Of a stretch of DNA of 64,000 nt, positions 8,588 through 20,112 are shown in pieces. The notes under the pieces are model-generated. The model saw only the letters and a program-made list of their open reading frames with translations, was not told the origin of the DNA and made no database searches. This DNA comes from Brevundimonas guildfordensis (GTDB lineage: Bacteria > Pseudomonadota > Alphaproteobacteria > Caulobacterales > Caulobacteraceae). The stretch covers positions 308,946 through 372,945 of the forward strand of contig NZ_JACSQU010000002.1 in the NCBI RefSeq assembly GCF_014836405.1, read 5' to 3'. Position 1 is the stretch's first letter, and the number at the start of each line of letters is the position of its first letter. A program made the position numbers and the translations under genes.

Positions 8588-8794
8588 TCAGCGAGCTCTC
8601 CGGCGGGTGCGGCGGCGCGCGGTCGGCGCCGCCTCCGCAACCGGCGCATGGGCGGAGGCTTTGCGACTGTGCTTCCACAACTTCCAGGCGAGGCCTGCCA
8701 GGGCGATCTTGCCCGCGTGCCGACCAGCCATGGAGCGGCCGCGCCGCGACAGCAACAGGCCGCTCAAGAGCGTAGGCAAACTGGGCAGGAACAT
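8588..8794 (-). CDS. Small basic hypothetical protein
   Basis: A 68-residue protein starting MFLPSLPTLLSGLLLSRRGR, with a short amphipathic or hydrophobic N-terminus, a central GKIALAGLAWKLWKH helix and an Arg-rich C-terminus. It looks membrane-associated. No family is recognised. It is paired with the two-helix membrane protein on the same strand. The start at 8794 is the ATG before the hydrophobic part. Confidence 0.5.
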   Translation of the reverse strand: MFLPSLPTLLSGLLLSRRGRSMAGRHAGKIALAGLAWKLWKHSRKASAHAPVAEAAPTARRRTRRRAR

Positions 8795-8859
8795 GGGCGG
8801 CGTCTCCGGAGATCCAGGTCCACTGGTCAACGGCCGGGACGCCGCCCGGTTCAACAGTC

Positions 8860-10176
8860 TTAGCGTTTCGGCATGAGCGCCTCGGCCGCCAGCACCGAAC
8901 CTTCGACGCCCAGGGTGACGGCCGGCTCGGGCGTGATGCGGAACAGGCCGGAGTGGTGACCAGCCGCGCCCTTGACCTGATCGGGCGGCGTGCCGCCGAC
9001 GCGGAAGTAGACGCCCTTAACGCCCAGCTCGGGAGTGACGAACTCGGCGAAGTCCTCGGCGCCCATGCCGGTGCGCGGATTGTTGATCAGCACGCCCTCG
9101 CCCAGGCCCGCGGTCAGGGCCTCGCGGACGCGCGTCGCGGTCTCGGCGTCGTTGCTCGTGGGCGGGGTGTTCTCCAGCGGCGAGCGCACTACGGTCGGCA
9201 GCCTGTCCTCCGGCACGCCCAGAGCACGGGCGGTGTTCGCCGAGATGCGGTCGATGCCGTCCAGCAGCTTGGCGCGGACCTCGGGGCTGTCCGAGCGCAC
9301 GGTCAACTGCATGTCCACGCGGTCGGAGATGATGTTGTGCTTGATGCCGCCCTTGATGGCGCCGACCGTGACCACGGCGCCTTCCAGCGGGCTGGTCTCG
9401 CGGCTGCGCAGAGACTGCAGTCCCACCACGATGTGCGAGGCGACCAGGATGGGATCGACCCCCAGATGCGGCGAGGCGCCGTGGGTGGCGACGCCGTGGA
9501 CGGCGATGTCCACGCTGTCCGAGCTGGACGAGGTGATGCCCAGCGGCACGCCTATGCGGCCGGTCGGGGTGTCCGCCGAGACGTGGAAGGCCAGGGCGTA
9601 GTCCGGCTTGGGGAAGCGGGAGTAGAGGCCGTCCTGCACCATGGCGCGGGCGCCGAAGATGCGCTCCTCGGCCGGTTGGGCGACCAGGACCAGGGTGCCG
9701 GACCAGTTGGCCTTGCGCGCCTGCATTTGACGCGCCGTGCCGACCAGGGCGGCGATGTGCACGTCGTGGCCGCAGGCGTGCATGACGGGCTTCTCCACGC
9801 CGTCGGTGTCGACCTGGCGGGCGGTGGAAGCGTTGGCCAGGCCCGAGGTCTCCTCGACCGGCAGGCCGTCCATGTCCGCGCGGATCATGACCGTGGGGCC
9901 GGGGCCGTTTCGCAACACGGCGACCACGCCCGTGCCGCCGACGCCGGTGGTGACGTCATAGCCCAGCGCGCGCAGTTCCTGCGCCATGCGGGCCGCGGTC
10001 TGGACCTCCAGCCCGGACAGTTCCGGGTTGCGGTGAAAATGATCGAACAGAGCGCCGAGGTTGGCGTCGTAGTCCGCCTTGACCGCCGCTTTGAGGCCCG
10101 CGTCCTGGGCGATGGCGGGCGCGGCTCCGGCTGCCAGGACGGCGGCCAGGATGGCGGTGAGCGTGGTCTTTTTCAT
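8860..10176 (-). CDS. Secreted M20-family amidohydrolase/peptidase
   Basis: 438 residues with a clear signal peptide (MKKTTLTAILAAVLAAGAAPAIA). The M20D amidohydrolase domain shows HRNPELSG, the metal-binding IRADMDGLPVEE, MHACGHDVHIAALVG, the acid/base AQPAEE and the late GAEDFAEF metal site. Relatives hydrolyse N-acyl amino acids or hippurate-like amides using two metal ions; this one should act in the periplasm. The start is at ATG 10176, before the signal peptide. The open frame upstream runs into an intergenic repeat. The substrate cannot be inferred. Confidence 0.9.
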   Translation of the reverse strand: MKKTTLTAILAAVLAAGAAPAIAQDAGLKAAVKADYDANLGALFDHFHRNPELSGLEVQTAARMAQELRALGYDVTTGVGGTGVVAVLRNGPGPTVMIRADMDGLPVEETSGLANASTARQVDTDGVEKPVMHACGHDVHIAALVGTARQMQARKANWSGTLVLVAQPAEERIFGARAMVQDGLYSRFPKPDYALAFHVSADTPTGRIGVPLGITSSSSDSVDIAVHGVATHGASPHLGVDPILVASHIVVGLQSLRSRETSPLEGAVVTVGAIKGGIKHNIISDRVDMQLTVRSDSPEVRAKLLDGIDRISANTARALGVPEDRLPTVVRSPLENTPPTSNDAETATRVREALTAGLGEGVLINNPRTGMGAEDFAEFVTPELGVKGVYFRVGGTPPDQVKGAAGHHSGLFRITPEPAVTLGVEGSVLAAEALMPKR

Positions 10177-10287
10177 GATGTGTCCCCTTGTCCCGGCGCC
10201 GACCTTATCGCGGGGCGAGGGGACGGCAACCTTTTCCGAGAGCGTGGGGCGGGCCGAGCGCGCCAAGCAGGCGCCTTTCTCTCAATC

Positions 10288-10396
10288 GCCGTCATCCTCG
10301 GGCTTGACCCGAGGATCCAGCCGTCCGCCCGCGCGACGGGACCAGGCTTCTCGCGCCGCGCCACTAGATCCTCGGGTCAAGCCCGAGGATGACGGC
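10288..10396. repeat. REP-like long inverted repeat
   Basis: Two perfect 30-nt arms (10288-10317 and 10367-10396) in inverted orientation around a 49-nt spacer. Each arm is itself palindromic: CCTCGGG-cttga-CCCGAGG. Intergenic elements of this type are dispersed in many alphaproteobacterial genomes. The structure is seen here; its copy number elsewhere is not known to me. Confidence 0.8.
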
Positions 10397-10497
10397 GGGG
10401 AGGGGCAGAGGGAAGCGAACGGAGGCTGGGTCGAAGCGCGCCAAGCAGCCTCTCCACCGCTTCGCGGTCCCCCTCCCCATGAAATGGGGAGGATAAG

Positions 10498-10528
10498 AAA
10501 AAGCCCCCGACGATCGCTCGCCGGGGGC
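10498..10528 (-). terminator. Rho-independent terminator of carB
   Basis: On the minus strand a GC-rich stem (GGCCCCCGGCG ... CGTCGGGGGC) is followed directly by a T-run with TTTTT, about 22 nt past the carB stop. Confidence 0.85.
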
Positions 10529-10550
10529 CGTTTCAGGACTGGGCCGAGGC

Positions 10551-13850
<3,300 letters not shown>

Positions 13851-13860
13851 CGGCGTCTAC

Positions 13861-14139
13861 TCAGTTCGTCACGACCGCGCACTCCCAGCCGTCGTAGTCG
13901 AGCTGGAAGGCCGCGGCCCAGGTTTGCATCATGGCCGACACAGGCGAAAACGACGCCTCGTCGACCGGCATGGTGGTCTCCAGGACGGTCATGTCGCCCT
14001 GGCCCCGCGTCAGGAAGCCCGCACGGCGGGCCACCTCGCACAGGTCGCCGTGCGCCTCTTCCTCGCCGTAGAAGTAGAACAGCGTATGGCGCGGGGTGAT
14101 CCCGCTGTCGCCTTGCTCTGCGAGCGCGGCGCGCACCAT
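13861..14139 (-). CDS. Ribonuclease E inhibitor RraB-like protein
   Basis: A 92-residue protein (from ATG 14139). It follows the RraB/PF06877 pattern: a helix with a GDSG turn, the strand HTLFYFYGEEEA, the helix EVARRAGF, then TVLETTMPVDEASFSPVSAMMQTWAAAFQLDYDGWE. RraB binds RNase E and changes which transcripts are cut; other members have unknown roles. ATG 14139 has an AAAAGGA site 4 nt upstream. A GTG at 14181 would add 14 residues. It stops 10 nt before carB and probably shares its transcript. Confidence 0.68.
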   Translation of the reverse strand: MVRAALAEQGDSGITPRHTLFYFYGEEEAHGDLCEVARRAGFLTRGQGDMTVLETTMPVDEASFSPVSAMMQTWAAAFQLDYDGWECAVVTN

Positions 14140-14301
14140 GGCGTCCTTTTCTTCGTGGCTGGTCAGGGCGGCGGTCTCCACGCGCGCAGACGGCCGGGCG
14201 CGAGCGCTGTCGCGGCCGATCCGTTCAGGTTGTCGGTTAAGCGGCCCGTTTAGAGAGGAGGGGGCCGGGGGGCAAGGGCTTATCCCCCCTGAGCGCACAA
14301 G

Positions 14302-14331
14302 AAAAAGGGGCGGCCCGTAAGGACCGCCCCC
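14302..14331 (-). terminator. Rho-independent terminator of the TonB receptor gene
   Basis: On the minus strand a GGGGCGG ... CCGCCCC stem is followed by TTTTTC, about 25 nt after the receptor stop. Confidence 0.85.
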
Positions 14332-14355
14332 TGAGTTTCAAACCTCGTCCGTCCT

Positions 14356-17300
14356 TTAGAAGGGACGGAAGTTCAGGCCGACGAAGAAGCGACGGCCGTA
14401 CGGGTCGAAGTTGGAGTAGATGGTGGTGCCCAGGATGTCGCGCTGTTCGGCGTCAAACAGGTTCACCACGCCGGCGCGCAGCGTCAGGTCGTCACGCACG
14501 TTGTAACGCACGGTCAGATCGTGACGGACGAAGTTGCCGGTGTCCATCTGGTCGGCCAGACGCGAGTCCGCGTTGTTCACGAAGTCGCGGGCGCGGACGA
14601 TGTTGGAGGCGGACTGCCAGTCGGCGGTCCAGTTCACGTTCCAGATGTCGTTCGGGCGCCAGGACAGCGAGGAGGCCATGCGGACACGCGGGTAGGCGTT
14701 GGTGCCGCTCAGGCCGATGCTGGCCGCCAGTTCGTTGTAGTCCGACGGATCCGCCTCGTTCAGATACTGCTTCTGCTCGATCAGCCACGAGCCTTGCAGA
14801 CGCCAGTCGAAGGAGCCCCAGTTCTTGCCCCAATCCGCGGTGTCCCACGAATAGTTGGCGCCGAAGTCGAGGCCGCGGGTTTCCAGGGCCGCGTAGTTGA
14901 ACGAGCGCTGGATGAAGCCGCCGATTGCGTCACCCGACGGCGCGCCGACGCCGAACGGGATGTCCGGGTTGGTGCGGAAGATCGAGTCACAGGCGTCCAT
15001 GTTCAGCTCGGAGCCGCTGACGCAGTTGGCGGCGATACCGGCGGCCGAGACGGAGGCGATGACCTTGTCGATGCGGATTTCATAGTAATCCAGCGACAGG
15101 GTCAGGCCCGGGACGTAGCTCGGCTGATAGACGGTCGAGAAGGTGAAGGATTCCGACTCTTCCGGCGTCAGGTTGGGGTTGCCGCCCGAAACGCCGGCGA
15201 TGCCCGAGGTGTAGTTCGGGTTGAAGTCGTCGGTGTTGGTCGCGGTCTCGCCAGCGAAGTCGAAGACCAGGCCCTGCTGGGCGGCCAGCGCCGTACAGTT
15301 CTTCACGCGGTTGGCCTTGATCTGTTGATCATCCAGGGCCGCGATGTTGGCCGTGGAGCACGGATCGCTGAAGTTGTTGGCGAAGGTCTGGCCGTACGGC
15401 GAGAAGTTCTCACCCAGGTCCGGCACGCGAACCGAGGTGTTGAAGCTGGTCTTGAAGGTCAGATCGCGGATCGGACGGTAGACCAGGTTCACGCCGTAAA
15501 CGTCGACGTTGCCCACGGTCGAATAGTCGGCCCAGCGGTACGAGCCGCTCAGCTCGGCGTATTCGCCCAGGAAGGAGTCGCGGAACAGCGGCACGGAGAC
15601 TTCCGCGAACAGTTCCTTGGACTCATAGCTGACTTCCGGGAAGTCGGCGCCGGTGTTCAGGAACAGCAGGCGGTCGCCGGCCGTGGTGCTGCGGCCGACG
15701 GCCGAGGTGCTTTCCTTGCGCCATTCGCCGCCGACGGCGAAGCCCAGGTTGCCGGCGCCCCAGAAGTCCCACAGTTCGGTCGAGACCGAGCCGAGGAGCT
15801 GGTGCTGCTCGTTCATTTCCTCGACGCGGACGAAGGCGTCGACGTACTCCAGAGCTTCGGCCGACTGGTTGCCAGCGCCGAAGATGTTCAGCGGGGTGCA
15901 CTGAGCGATGGAGTTGCGGCCATACTCGGTGTCGCGCAGGTCGCCGCCGCGCACGCGGTCAGCGATCACGGCGTCGCCGCGGGCGTCCATCAAGGTCGAG
16001 CGACACACGATGGCGCCCGGAGCACCCAGGATGCCCGTGGTGTCGACCACGGCGTCAGCGGCCAGGGCCATGCGCTGCACGTCGACGCCGCGCTCGATGT
16101 TCTCGATCTCGGCCTTGCCGTAGGTGTAGCCCAGATCCCAGGCCAGGGACTTGGCGAAGCCGACCTGGCCGTGGTCGCCGTCGAAGCCGACGACGTAACG
16201 CTGCAGGTCGCGGGTGTTGGCTTGCGAACGCTGCGGGCCGAAGAAGCTGTGACGCGCGATCGGCAGGCTTTCCGTGCGGAGCAGTTCACCCGCGTTTTGG
16301 GCCGTCGGCGGCGCGTAGACGTCGATGCGGTTGTTGGCGATCGCATCCTTCATCGACTGCGGCAGGAAGGCGTTGTCAGCCCAGCGCAGATCGAAGGCCG
16401 AGGTGGCCCAGATCGAGTTGGTCTGGTTGGCGCCGTAGGAGTCGTTGTCCAGATCGACGTCGAAGAACGTCGGCTGGCCGCGCATGAAGGTTTCCTCGGT
16501 GATGTACTTGGCCGAGGCGCGGAAGTTGATCGAGTCGGTGACCTTGAAGTTGGTCCCGACCTGGTAGCGCTGCGATTCCGAGGCCGGAACGCGGCTGAAG
16601 CCCGCGACTTCGCCCAGCGGCATGCCGTCGCCGCCGATGTTGTACGGACGGTTGATGCCGACGTTGCCGACGCGCTGGCCGAAGTTGGCGTCGCGCGCCA
16701 CGCCGCCCTCATAGACGAAGGTCTTGCCCGGCGTGATGCCGAAGCAGTTGGCCGCGTAAGAGAACCCGCCGCCCGGGAAGCAGTTCTGGTAAGGAATGTT
16801 CGGGTTGGTCAGGTCGCTGGGACGCTGCAGGTTGGCCAGGGTGGTCTGGCCCCAGGGCAGGATGTCCAGGCGGTTCAGGCCGTAGAAGACCTGGGCGTCC
16901 AGACGGCCGTCATACGGATTGTTGGTCGGGTCGGCGTCGACGGCCAGACGGGCCGGGCCGCGACGGATCCAGTCGATGTCCATCGAGTCGACATTGTCGA
17001 TCTTCTCGTACTCGGCGTGAGCATAGACGTTCAGACGGTCGTCGAAGAAGTTCTTGCCGATCAGGCCCGAGATGCGGCGGGTGGCTTCGCCGTTGTCGTT
17101 GATCTGACCGTAGTTGGCGTCGATCTCCAGGCCCTCGAAGTCCTTCTTGAGGATGAAGTTCAGCACGCCCGAGACGGCGTCGGCGCCGTAAACCGACGAG
17201 GCGCCGCCGGTGATGATTTCGACGTTCTGGATCAGCAGGCGCGGAATGGCGTCGACGTCCACCGACAGTTCGCCGCCGGCCGAGCCGATGTGGCGACGGC

Positions 17301-17676
17301 CGTCGACCAGCGTCAGGGTGCGGTTGGCGCCCAGCGAGCGCAGGTTGGCCAGCGACAGGCCGCCCGCGTTCAGGCTGGAACCGGTGGTGTCGGACGGCAC
17401 CGTCGAGTTCTGCAGGGCCGGGATGGTGGCCAGGTAGTCGATCAGGCTGGTCTGACCGGTCGACAGGATCTCTTCCTGGGTGACCTGGATGATCGGGGTC
17501 GGGGCGTTGGCGGCGCTACGGCGGATACGCGAGCCGGTGACGACGATCTCGCCGACTTCGGTGGCTTGGGCGTCCGACGCGGGCTGTTCAGCGACCTGGG
17601 CCGAAGCAACGCCGGCGGCGGCGATGGCGCTGATCAGAACAGTGCTGCCTAGCAAACGGGAGCGGGTAATACGCAT
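14356..17676 (-). CDS. TonB-dependent outer membrane receptor
   Basis: 1106 residues with a signal peptide (MRITRSRLLGSTVLISAIAA). A TonB-box-like region (EVGEIVVTGSRI) leads into a plug domain with LANLRSLGANRTLTLVDGRRH and VEIITGGASSVYGADAVSGVLNFIL, followed by a large 22-strand-type barrel ending in aromatic RRFFVGLNFRPF. The length and the GANRTLVLVDGRR plug are typical of the large caulobacterial and sphingomonad receptors for glycans, peptides or other nutrients. The substrate is unknown and no transport neighbours flank it. ATG 17676 has a GAGG site 9 nt upstream. The 50-residue upstream extension is not plausible. Confidence 0.95.
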   Translation of the reverse strand: MRITRSRLLGSTVLISAIAAAGVASAQVAEQPASDAQATEVGEIVVTGSRIRRSAANAPTPIIQVTQEEILSTGQTSLIDYLATIPALQNSTVPSDTTGSSLNAGGLSLANLRSLGANRTLTLVDGRRHIGSAGGELSVDVDAIPRLLIQNVEIITGGASSVYGADAVSGVLNFILKKDFEGLEIDANYGQINDNGEATRRISGLIGKNFFDDRLNVYAHAEYEKIDNVDSMDIDWIRRGPARLAVDADPTNNPYDGRLDAQVFYGLNRLDILPWGQTTLANLQRPSDLTNPNIPYQNCFPGGGFSYAANCFGITPGKTFVYEGGVARDANFGQRVGNVGINRPYNIGGDGMPLGEVAGFSRVPASESQRYQVGTNFKVTDSINFRASAKYITEETFMRGQPTFFDVDLDNDSYGANQTNSIWATSAFDLRWADNAFLPQSMKDAIANNRIDVYAPPTAQNAGELLRTESLPIARHSFFGPQRSQANTRDLQRYVVGFDGDHGQVGFAKSLAWDLGYTYGKAEIENIERGVDVQRMALAADAVVDTTGILGAPGAIVCRSTLMDARGDAVIADRVRGGDLRDTEYGRNSIAQCTPLNIFGAGNQSAEALEYVDAFVRVEEMNEQHQLLGSVSTELWDFWGAGNLGFAVGGEWRKESTSAVGRSTTAGDRLLFLNTGADFPEVSYESKELFAEVSVPLFRDSFLGEYAELSGSYRWADYSTVGNVDVYGVNLVYRPIRDLTFKTSFNTSVRVPDLGENFSPYGQTFANNFSDPCSTANIAALDDQQIKANRVKNCTALAAQQGLVFDFAGETATNTDDFNPNYTSGIAGVSGGNPNLTPEESESFTFSTVYQPSYVPGLTLSLDYYEIRIDKVIASVSAAGIAANCVSGSELNMDACDSIFRTNPDIPFGVGAPSGDAIGGFIQRSFNYAALETRGLDFGANYSWDTADWGKNWGSFDWRLQGSWLIEQKQYLNEADPSDYNELAASIGLSGTNAYPRVRMASSLSWRPNDIWNVNWTADWQSASNIVRARDFVNNADSRLADQMDTGNFVRHDLTVRYNVRDDLTLRAGVVNLFDAEQRDILGTTIYSNFDPYGRRFFVGLNFRPF

Positions 17677-17823
17677 ACAGTTAAGCCTCAAATGACGACA
17701 CGGTAGGAACCATGATCCGCCACAGGATTGCCTCAACCTGAGGAGGTCAAGGCGCTTCGCGCGTGCAAGGCCTGAAGTGCGACGGTAATGTTGCCGTGTT
17801 GCAAATTTGGGACGAATTTTGTC

Positions 17824-17853
17824 CAATAATGACGATAAAGAGGCGTATTATTG
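17824..17853. promoter_or_regulatory. Inverted repeat upstream of the TonB receptor
   Basis: CAATAAT (17824-17830) and ATTATTG (17847-17853) form a perfect 7-bp inverted repeat in an AT-rich stretch about 150 nt upstream of the receptor start. It is a possible operator or promoter element. No regulator can be assigned. Confidence 0.3.
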
Positions 17854-17859
17854 TACCAA

Positions 17860-17901
17860 ACAAGGCCAATAGTGTTCGAAAGTGGGCGATATTGCCTTGT
17901 T
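17860..17901 (-). terminator. Stem-loop at the 3' end of the HAD hydrolase gene
   Basis: On the minus strand AACAAGGCAATA and TATTGGCCTTGTT pair with a single bulge around an ~18-nt loop, starting at the HAD gene stop. There is no clean T-run, so its role as a terminator is uncertain. Confidence 0.4.
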
Positions 17902-18598
17902 ACGTTTGGGCGGCGTTCAGCCATGCCGGTACTTCGTCGAAACGGCTCAGGCTGACGAAGCGAGGATGGCCTTCGGGCGCTTCCGCCAGCTCGTGCGCCC
18001 AGGTGATCGGGTATGGGATATGGATTCCCCATGCGCCGGCCTCAATGGCGGGCAGGACGTCCGACCGCATCGAATTGCCGACCATGGCCGCGCTTGCCGG
18101 CACTACGCCGTGGCGGGAGAAGATCGTGCTGTAGGTGGCGCGGTCCTTTTCCGACACAATTTCGACGCCAGAGAAGTAGTCGCCCAGTCGTGAGGCCGCC
18201 AGCTTGCGTTCCTGGTCCATCAGGTCGCCCTTCGTGATCAGAATGAGGCGATAGCGCGTCGATAGCTCGGCCACGGTGTCGGCCACGCCGGGGAGGGTTT
18301 CGACGGGGTGAACCAGCATTTCGCGCCCCGCGGCGAGGATTTCGCGCACGATGTGGGGCGGCGCCGAGCCGTCGCACAACTCCATCGCCGTTTCCAGCAT
18401 CGATAGGGTGAAGCCCTTCACGCCATAGCCGTAGAGCCGCAGGTTGCGCCGTTCGACCTGCGCCAGGCGGTCCATCATCACCGGCTCTTCGGCATGGTCG
18501 GCCAGCAGTTCGGCGAACCGCTTCTGGCTGAGGCGGAAGAGGGTCTCATTGTGCCAGAGGGTGTCGTCGGCATCGAGGCCGACCGTTGTGACGGGCAT
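17900..18598 (-). CDS. HAD-family hydrolase
   Basis: A 232-residue haloacid-dehalogenase-like phosphatase. Motif I is GLDADDTLWHNE (nucleophile Asp and acid/base Asp), motif II is LILITKGD, motif III is the Lys in SEKDRATYS, and motif IV is MVGNSMRSDVLPAIEAGAWG. A helical cap lies between motifs I and II. The substrate is probably a small phosphate ester, not identifiable here. The start was set at ATG 18598 immediately before motif I. It is divergent from the permease gene, with 120 nt between starts. Confidence 0.88.
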   Translation of the reverse strand: MPVTTVGLDADDTLWHNETLFRLSQKRFAELLADHAEEPVMMDRLAQVERRNLRLYGYGVKGFTLSMLETAMELCDGSAPPHIVREILAAGREMLVHPVETLPGVADTVAELSTRYRLILITKGDLMDQERKLAASRLGDYFSGVEIVSEKDRATYSTIFSRHGVVPASAAMVGNSMRSDVLPAIEAGAWGIHIPYPITWAHELAEAPEGHPRFVSLSRFDEVPAWLNAAQT

Positions 18599-18718
18599 GG
18601 GCGTACTCCAGAACTTCCGGTGAGGCCTTACCACGCCAGCCTCGACCGCTCATCCCGGCGAGGGCGGGGAACGAATCTTGATGGCGACGACTGCGACATT
18701 TCGGTCTATGCGGCGGGC

Positions 18719-20026
18719 ATGAGCCAAGTCGACATCCTGCCTGAACCCTCGCGCCGCATCGGCTGGGGCCTGGCCGCCCTGGTGGTGGCGGGGAACATGA
18801 TCGGATCGGGCGTCTATCTGCTGCCCGCCACCCTGGCTCCGACCGGCAGCAGCAGCCTGATCGGCTGGATTGTCTGCGGCGTCGGGGCGGTGACCCTGGC
18901 GCTGGTGTTCGGCGGTCTGGGGCGGATGCAGCCGGAGGCCGACGGCCTGTCGGACTTCGCCCGGCGGGGGCTGGGGCGGTTTCTGGGCTATCAGACGGGA
19001 CTGGCCTATTGGGCCGCCTGCCTGACCGGCAACGTCGCCGTGGCGGTGGCGGGGACCGGCTATCTGGCCTTCTTCTTCCCGGCGCTGAAGGAGCCGATGT
19101 GGGGCGCGCTCAGCAATCTGGCGCTGATCTGGCTGACGACCGCGGCCTATGCGGCGGGATCGAAGACGGCGGCGCGGTTCGGAGCGATCACCCTGGTGCT
19201 GGGTCTGATCCCCATCGGCCTGGCCATCGTCGCCGGAGCCATCGCCTTCAGCGGCGACACTTTCGCCGCCTCGTGGAGCCCGGCGGGCGAGCCGTTGATG
19301 AAGACGGTTCCGGCGTCGCTGGCGGTAATCTTCTGGGCCTTCCTGGGCGTGGAGAGCGCGGCGGCCCTGTCCAGTCAGGTCAAGAACCCGGCGACCGACG
19401 TGGGCCGCGCCTCGCTGGGCGGGGTGCTGCTGGCCTTCGTCGTCTATGTGGCGGCCAGCGTGGCGGTGTTCGGCGTCATCCCGGCCGATATCCTGGCCCA
19501 TTCGACCAGCCCCTATGCCGATCTGGTGGCGCGCGTGATGGGGGCCTCGGTGGCCGGTCTGGTGGCGGCCTGCGCCGTCATCAAGGCGACCGGCACCATC
19601 GCGGGCTGGACCATGATGGGCGGCGAGACGGCGCGCGCCTCGGCGGAGGCCGGCTGGCTTCCCCGCTGGTTCGGCGGAGCGCAGAAGGGCAAGACGCCCC
19701 TGTCCAACCCCCTGATCAACGGCGCTATCATGAGCGCCATGGTGATCGCCAGCGCCCAGCCGACCTTGGGCCAGCAGTTCGGCGTGCTGATCGGCGTGAC
19801 CTCGGTGCTGACGCTCTGCCTGTACGCCCTGTGCTCGGTGACGCTGTGGAAGTTGACGAAGAAGCCCGGCTGGCGCCTGCTGGCCGTCGGCGGGGCGGTG
19901 TTCTCGGCCTTTGCGGTCGCGGCGGCGGCGGGGGGCTATATCTGGCCCAGCGTCGGCTTCTTCGCCGTGACCAGCCTGGCCTGGTTGTGGGTTCGCAAGC
20001 GCCAGGGGCGCTTCCAGACGGCATAA
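18719..20026 (+). CDS. APC-family amino acid permease
   Basis: A 435-residue integral membrane transporter with about 12 hydrophobic segments. The first helix carries the APC substrate-binding signature GNMIGSGVYLLPA. A later FWAFLGVESAAALSSQVKNP resembles the basic amino acid/polyamine antiporter branch (AdiC/CadB/PotE-like). The amino acid exchanged cannot be assigned. The start at ATG 18719 removes an implausible hydrophilic extension that overlaps the divergent HAD gene. Confidence 0.9.
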   Translation: MSQVDILPEPSRRIGWGLAALVVAGNMIGSGVYLLPATLAPTGSSSLIGWIVCGVGAVTLALVFGGLGRMQPEADGLSDFARRGLGRFLGYQTGLAYWAACLTGNVAVAVAGTGYLAFFFPALKEPMWGALSNLALIWLTTAAYAAGSKTAARFGAITLVLGLIPIGLAIVAGAIAFSGDTFAASWSPAGEPLMKTVPASLAVIFWAFLGVESAAALSSQVKNPATDVGRASLGGVLLAFVVYVAASVAVFGVIPADILAHSTSPYADLVARVMGASVAGLVAACAVIKATGTIAGWTMMGGETARASAEAGWLPRWFGGAQKGKTPLSNPLINGAIMSAMVIASAQPTLGQQFGVLIGVTSVLTLCLYALCSVTLWKLTKKPGWRLLAVGGAVFSAFAVAAAAGGYIWPSVGFFAVTSLAWLWVRKRQGRFQTA

Positions 20027-20038
20027 TCGCAGGCCGTG

Positions 20039-20067
20039 TTGACAGGACCCCATCATCTCTTTAGCGA
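20039..20067 (+). promoter_or_regulatory. Possible carA promoter
   Basis: A perfect TTGACA lies at 20039-20044, about 70 nt upstream of carA and just after the permease stop. A weak -10 (TAGCGA) falls 17 nt later. The -35 match is good, the -10 poor. Confidence 0.3.
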
Positions 20068-20112
20068 CCCCGCCGTTTGTCCGCCCGTATTCACTGCTAG
20101 GAGCCCTGCGCC

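Larger units (their letters stand above)
10177..10550. other. Intergenic region with repeat element and carB terminator
   Basis: 374 bases without a gene between the amidohydrolase and carB. It holds a long inverted-repeat element (10288-10396), a C/T-rich stretch with a CCCTCCCC ... GGGGAGG hairpin near 10470-10492, and the carB terminator. The sequence GCGCGCCAAGCAG occurs twice (near 10257 and 10437), so the spacer appears to be built of repeats. Confidence 0.6.

Noticed and set aside
14521..17652. Open frame of 1043 codons on the plus strand
   Set aside because: It is antisense to the TonB receptor, which has a full family profile. The frame is Val/Asp/Gly/Arg low-complexity, a high-GC codon artefact.
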